NCBI GenBank assembly: GCA_964494805.1
Contig: CAZBST010000018.1
Location: 1-34,737, forward strand
Length of the DNA stretch: 34,737 nt
Reading direction: 5' to 3'
Origin: CAIYOL01 sp964494805
GTDB taxonomy: Bacteria > Planctomycetota > Phycisphaerae > Sedimentisphaerales > Anaerobacaceae
The position numbers were made by a program, and so were the translations under genes. Positions 32,029-34,737 of this stretch are shown here, one piece after another (the first letter of the stretch is position 1; each line of letters begins with the position of its first letter). A model generated the notes under the pieces. It worked only from the letters and a program-made list of their open reading frames with translations, had not been told where the DNA came from and did no database searches.

Positions 32029-33300
32029 TTAGTCACGTTTACCTTGTGAGAGGAACATTTTGTTTATCAAATCCGCCGCTCTGAGCTGTTCTGTGCTCGG
32101 CTCTTCATCGGCGCCATTTTTAAGAAAGGTGATTGGCCCGTGCAGCATCTTCTTAACGAGAGACTCGGCAAAAAGCTCCAGTTTGTCGGCGCTGCCTTTG
32201 CCAAAATCTTTTGCGTAGCGTTTAGCTTCGGTGTGAGCCATGTTAAGACCTTGCTGCGTTAGTTGTGTAATAGTCGGTATGAGATTGAGCGAGTCATACC
32301 ATTGCATAAATTTATCGGTGGATTCTGTAATGATTGTTTGGGCCTTTGGAATTTCATTACTGCGTTTTTTCTTGTTGCGGCTTATCTGTTTGTTCAAATC
32401 ATCAATATTATACAGCGAAACACATTCAAATTGTTTGATTTGTGGGTCTATATCGCGCGGGACTGCAAGGTCTATTATCAGCAGCGGCTTTTTTCTCTGT
32501 GACAGACCATCTGCGACGTCCTGATATGTTACTACCGGCTCAGCGGCGGCGGTTGTGCTAATCACAAGGTCAACTTCGGCCAATTTGCGGGCAATATCGG
32601 ATAGGGCAATTATTTCCCTCACTTTAAGTCGTGTCCTGAGGGCCGTGGCTTTTTTCGTATTGCGATTTGCTATAATCAGAGTCGGCAGATGTGCTTTGAG
32701 GAGATACATTGCTGCAAGAGCTGCATTTTCTCCTGCGCCTATTACCAAAGCCTTCGCGGCGGATAAATCGATTTTCTTTCTGGCCAGCTCTACAGCAGCC
32801 AAACTTATTGAAACCGCCCCACAGTTGATGTCGGTATTGGTTCGCACGGATTTCCCCACCCGAAAGGCCTCGTGAAAGAGGTGGTGGAGCAGGAATTTGC
32901 TCATCCGGCAGTCGATGGATTCGGTGTAGGCGGATTTTACCTGGGAGAGGACCTGATTTTCGCCGAGCATTTGCGAATCAAGGCCGGCGGCAACTTCAAA
33001 AAGATGCCGAGCAGCATCGACCCCGATGCTCTCCCTGCTGTATTTGCTCCATATATCAATCGCCTCAGGTTGTGTCTGCCTGATAAGCTCAGCGAGAAAC
33101 CTCCTTACATCAAAATCCTTTTTGGCGTAGGTGTAAAATTCGGACCGGTTGCAGGTTTCAAGGATGGCCGCTTCGGAGATTTGCTGCCCAAAGTGCATTT
33201 TTTTCAGCAGGAGACGGCGTTTTTCCGGGGTAAAAGCGACCTTTTCGCGCAAATGCACAGGGCAATTATGGTAAGTTACATTGTTCAAAACAAGCTTCAT
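32029..33300 (-). CDS. hemA: Glutamyl-tRNA reductase
   Basis: The product reduces glutamyl-tRNA to glutamate-1-semialdehyde, the first step of the C5 route to 5-aminolevulinate. The frame is open from 33405, but the ATG at 33300, preceded by AAAGGT, gives MKLVLNNVTYHNCPVHLREK, the normal N-terminus, and about 423 residues. The catalytic Cys lies in ILETCNRSEFY. The substrate segment HLFEVAAGLDSQMLGENQVLSQVK and the NADPH-binding ALVIGAGENAALAA follow, with a C-terminal dimerisation helix region. It heads the tetrapyrrole operon; hemL, the next enzyme, is not in the window. Confidence 0.97.
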   Translation of the reverse strand: MKLVLNNVTYHNCPVHLREKVAFTPEKRRLLLKKMHFGQQISEAAILETCNRSEFYTYAKKDFDVRRFLAELIRQTQPEAIDIWSKYSRESIGVDAARHLFEVAAGLDSQMLGENQVLSQVKSAYTESIDCRMSKFLLHHLFHEAFRVGKSVRTNTDINCGAVSISLAAVELARKKIDLSAAKALVIGAGENAALAAMYLLKAHLPTLIIANRNTKKATALRTRLKVREIIALSDIARKLAEVDLVISTTAAAEPVVTYQDVADGLSQRKKPLLIIDLAVPRDIDPQIKQFECVSLYNIDDLNKQISRNKKKRSNEIPKAQTIITESTDKFMQWYDSLNLIPTITQLTQQGLNMAHTEAKRYAKDFGKGSADKLELFAESLVKKMLHGPITFLKNGADEEPSTEQLRAADLINKMFLSQGKRD

Positions 33301-33324
33301 TGTACCTTTGTTTTTTGAGAGTTG

Positions 33325-33353
33325 AGTATACGGTATTACTATCTGCCTGTCCA
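33325..33353 (-). promoter_or_regulatory. Putative promoter of the hemA operon
   Basis: On the minus strand TGGACA (33348-33353), a 17-base spacer and TATACT (33325-33330) sit just upstream of hemA. A start near 33317 leaves a short leader with AAAGGT before the ATG at 33300, which agrees with the chosen start. Confidence 0.55.
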
Positions 33354-33398
33354 GACGGCCAGCCGGTGCAATATAGCCTGTCGGCTCGAAGAAATCTA

Positions 33399-33426
33399 TT
33401 GCCAATTCTCATTTTCATATTATAAT
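33399..33426 (+). promoter_or_regulatory. Putative promoter of the TPR / alpha-CTD gene
   Basis: TTGCCA (33399-33404), a 16-base spacer and a perfect TATAAT (33421-33426) precede the gene at 33470, which has AAGGAG at 33453-33458. This promoter is divergent from that of hemA, with about 45 bases between the two. Confidence 0.6.
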
Positions 33427-33469
33427 GATTCATTTCCTATACAAAAGATGAATAAGGAGTAAATTCATA

Positions 33470-34737
33470 ATGGAACCGATTACAGAGTGCCAAATCGACT
33501 TATTTGCCGATACATTGCCATCATTAGAAGATATTGAGAAATTATCGTGTTTTGTTCATTCCAGCGAGGCCAATCGTATAGCTTTCGGCGAACAGGTGGA
33601 GAAAAATATGTCTGGAACGGGTCAGAAGGCCTGCCTGACAACGGGTATTGGCCTTTTTATCTTGGGCAAGGATGCCGAGGCGGTCAAGAGATTAGAAAAA
33701 GCAAAAGACTGCAAAGAGAAATATATCTATCTGGCGTTTACACTTCGCCGAATGGGCGAATTCGATGAAGCAATCAAAAACCTGCAAAAGGCCCTTGGTT
33801 ATGAAGCGGACAAGTTAAACATAACGCTGGAAAAAGCCGCCACGTGTCGTTATGCATCAAACTTCGACGCAGCGACCAAGGAACTCAAGACGCTGGCCAA
33901 TTTTGAGAACGTAAGCGCGGAATATCACTACCAGCTCGGCCGGCTTAAGGAAATACAGGGATTTTATGATGAGGCAACTGACAATTACAAAATAGCATTC
34001 GAATTATCTCCGAACCATCAAAAGGCACTTTTCCATCTGGCGTATCGCTGTGATTTATCTGGTGACGAAGAGGCGGCGATTGATTACTACAAACAAATTG
34101 CTTCAACCACACCGGTTTATGTAAGTGCCCTGCTGAATTTAGCTGTGCTTTATGAAGATATGGGCGAGTTCGACAAAGCATCTCGATGCGTTGATAAGGT
34201 CTTGAAGTATCATCCCAATCACCAAAGAGCCATTTTGTTCAAGAAGGACATCGAAAGCTCAAAAACGATGTTCTACGACGAAGAAAAAGAAAAGAAAAAA
34301 GACCGCAGGGCCCAAATTCTTGAAACTCCAATCTCAGATTTTGAGCTGTCGGTGCGCAGCAGAAACTGCCTCAAAAAGATGAATATTGACACAGTCGGGG
34401 ACCTTTTGAACATCACCGAGGTGGAGCTGTTGTCTTATAAGAACTTTGGTGAAACCTCGCTGCGGGAGATAAAGGTCATCCTTGAATCGAAAGGATTACG
34501 TCTCGGTATGGCACTGGAGGAAAAGCAGTTCGCTGTGACAGAGCCCTTTGAACGCAGCGGCGTAAAAGAGGAATATGAAGGTCTTTTGAGCAAGCCTGTG
34601 GATGACCTTCAATTGTCGGTTCGTGCCCGAAAGTGCCTGCAAAAGCTCAATATACGCACAATCGGAGAATTGATACGCAAGACAGATGCCGAACTTCTCG
34701 GCGTTAAAAACTTCGGCGTAACAAGCTTAAACGAAAT
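33470..34737 (+). CDS. TPR protein with two RNA polymerase alpha C-terminal-type domains (partial)
   Basis: The frame runs from the ATG at 33470, preceded by AAGGAG, to the window edge without a stop, giving 422 residues so far. Residues about 45-280 form TPR-like helix pairs (YLAFTLRRMGEFDEAIKNLQKAL, NLAVLYEDMGEFDKASRCVDKVL). Two domains then resemble the DNA-binding C-terminal domain of RpoA, with its helix-hairpin-helix. The first, from about 283, is ISDFELSVRSRNCLKKMNID with DLLNITEVELLSYKNFGETSLREIK. The second, from about 373, is VDDLQLSVRARKCLQKLNIR with KNFGVTSLNE at the edge. In RpoA this domain contacts UP-element DNA and activators. TPR/alpha-CTD fusions of this kind are known from planctomycetes (recalled). 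No signal peptide is present, so it is cytosolic; a role in transcription is plausible but unproven. Confidence 0.88.
   Translation, partial: MEPITECQIDLFADTLPSLEDIEKLSCFVHSSEANRIAFGEQVEKNMSGTGQKACLTTGIGLFILGKDAEAVKRLEKAKDCKEKYIYLAFTLRRMGEFDEAIKNLQKALGYEADKLNITLEKAATCRYASNFDAATKELKTLANFENVSAEYHYQLGRLKEIQGFYDEATDNYKIAFELSPNHQKALFHLAYRCDLSGDEEAAIDYYKQIASTTPVYVSALLNLAVLYEDMGEFDKASRCVDKVLKYHPNHQRAILFKKDIESSKTMFYDEEKEKKKDRRAQILETPISDFELSVRSRNCLKKMNIDTVGDLLNITEVELLSYKNFGETSLREIKVILESKGLRLGMALEEKQFAVTEPFERSGVKEEYEGLLSKPVDDLQLSVRARKCLQKLNIRTIGELIRKTDAELLGVKNFGVTSLNE

Noticed and set aside
1..34737. CRISPR arrays, tRNA or rRNA genes, prophage and transposase genes
   Set aside because: No regularly spaced short repeats, cloverleaf-like sequences, rRNA segments or transposase/integrase domains were recognised on either strand by eye.

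Overview
The window looks like a chromosomal segment of a planctomycete of the Phycisphaerae / Sedimentisphaerales type. This is inferred from gene style, not from a database search. The pointers are large secreted proteins with dockerin-like calcium repeats, a PEP-CTERM protein, an FG-GAP protein, a TPR protein carrying RNA polymerase alpha C-terminal-type domains, lipid A genes, and a heme cluster with an AhbC-like radical SAM enzyme.

Region 1 (1-11410, almost all minus strand) is an accessory locus. It reads from a 1499-residue secreted protein leftwards. That protein has a signal peptide, a cohesin-like region, a beta-helix, sugar-binding-like repeats, a dockerin-like pair and a C-terminal His/Cys clan-CD-peptidase-like domain. 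Downstream come a four-helix membrane protein, an orphan copy of the large protein's C-terminus, a second homologous membrane protein, another orphan C-terminus, a serpin-type protease inhibitor, a small lipoprotein, a 5'-truncated second copy of the large protein with a divergent C-terminus, and a membrane-anchored protein of unknown family. Every C-terminal copy ends at a stop codon that overlaps or abuts the ribosome binding site of the next gene. The layout resembles polymorphic effector/immunity loci, here apparently built on a peptidase-like tip with membrane proteins and a serpin as partners. Three copies of a ~100 bp imperfect palindrome sit just behind stop codons in this region; a fourth is at 25164-25260.

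Region 2 (11612-13295, plus strand) is rpmI-rplT-pheS. It meets, tail to tail, a lipid A/LPS operon on the minus strand (lpxD, lpxI, a WaaP/KdkA-like kinase; 16166-13292).

Region 3 (16221-25857) holds a PEP-CTERM protein with a clear terminator, a family 9 glycosyltransferase behind an FG-GAP propeller protein, a small plus-strand lipoprotein, and a minus-strand run of YggU-like protein, MATE transporter and transglutaminase-like/TPR protein. It also has two small proteins of unknown function.

Region 4 (25858-27200) is a long gene-poor stretch, a hexapeptide-repeat acetyltransferase, and a decayed fragment of the hemB 3' end.

Region 5 (27199-33353, minus strand) is a tightly overlapping tetrapyrrole operon: hemA, hemC, cobA-hemD fusion, ahbC-like, hemB, and a small two-helix membrane protein. 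It covers glutamyl-tRNA to uroporphyrinogen III (except HemL) and leads into the siroheme-dependent heme branch. Divergent from it, a TPR / alpha-CTD protein starts at 33470 and runs off the end of the window.
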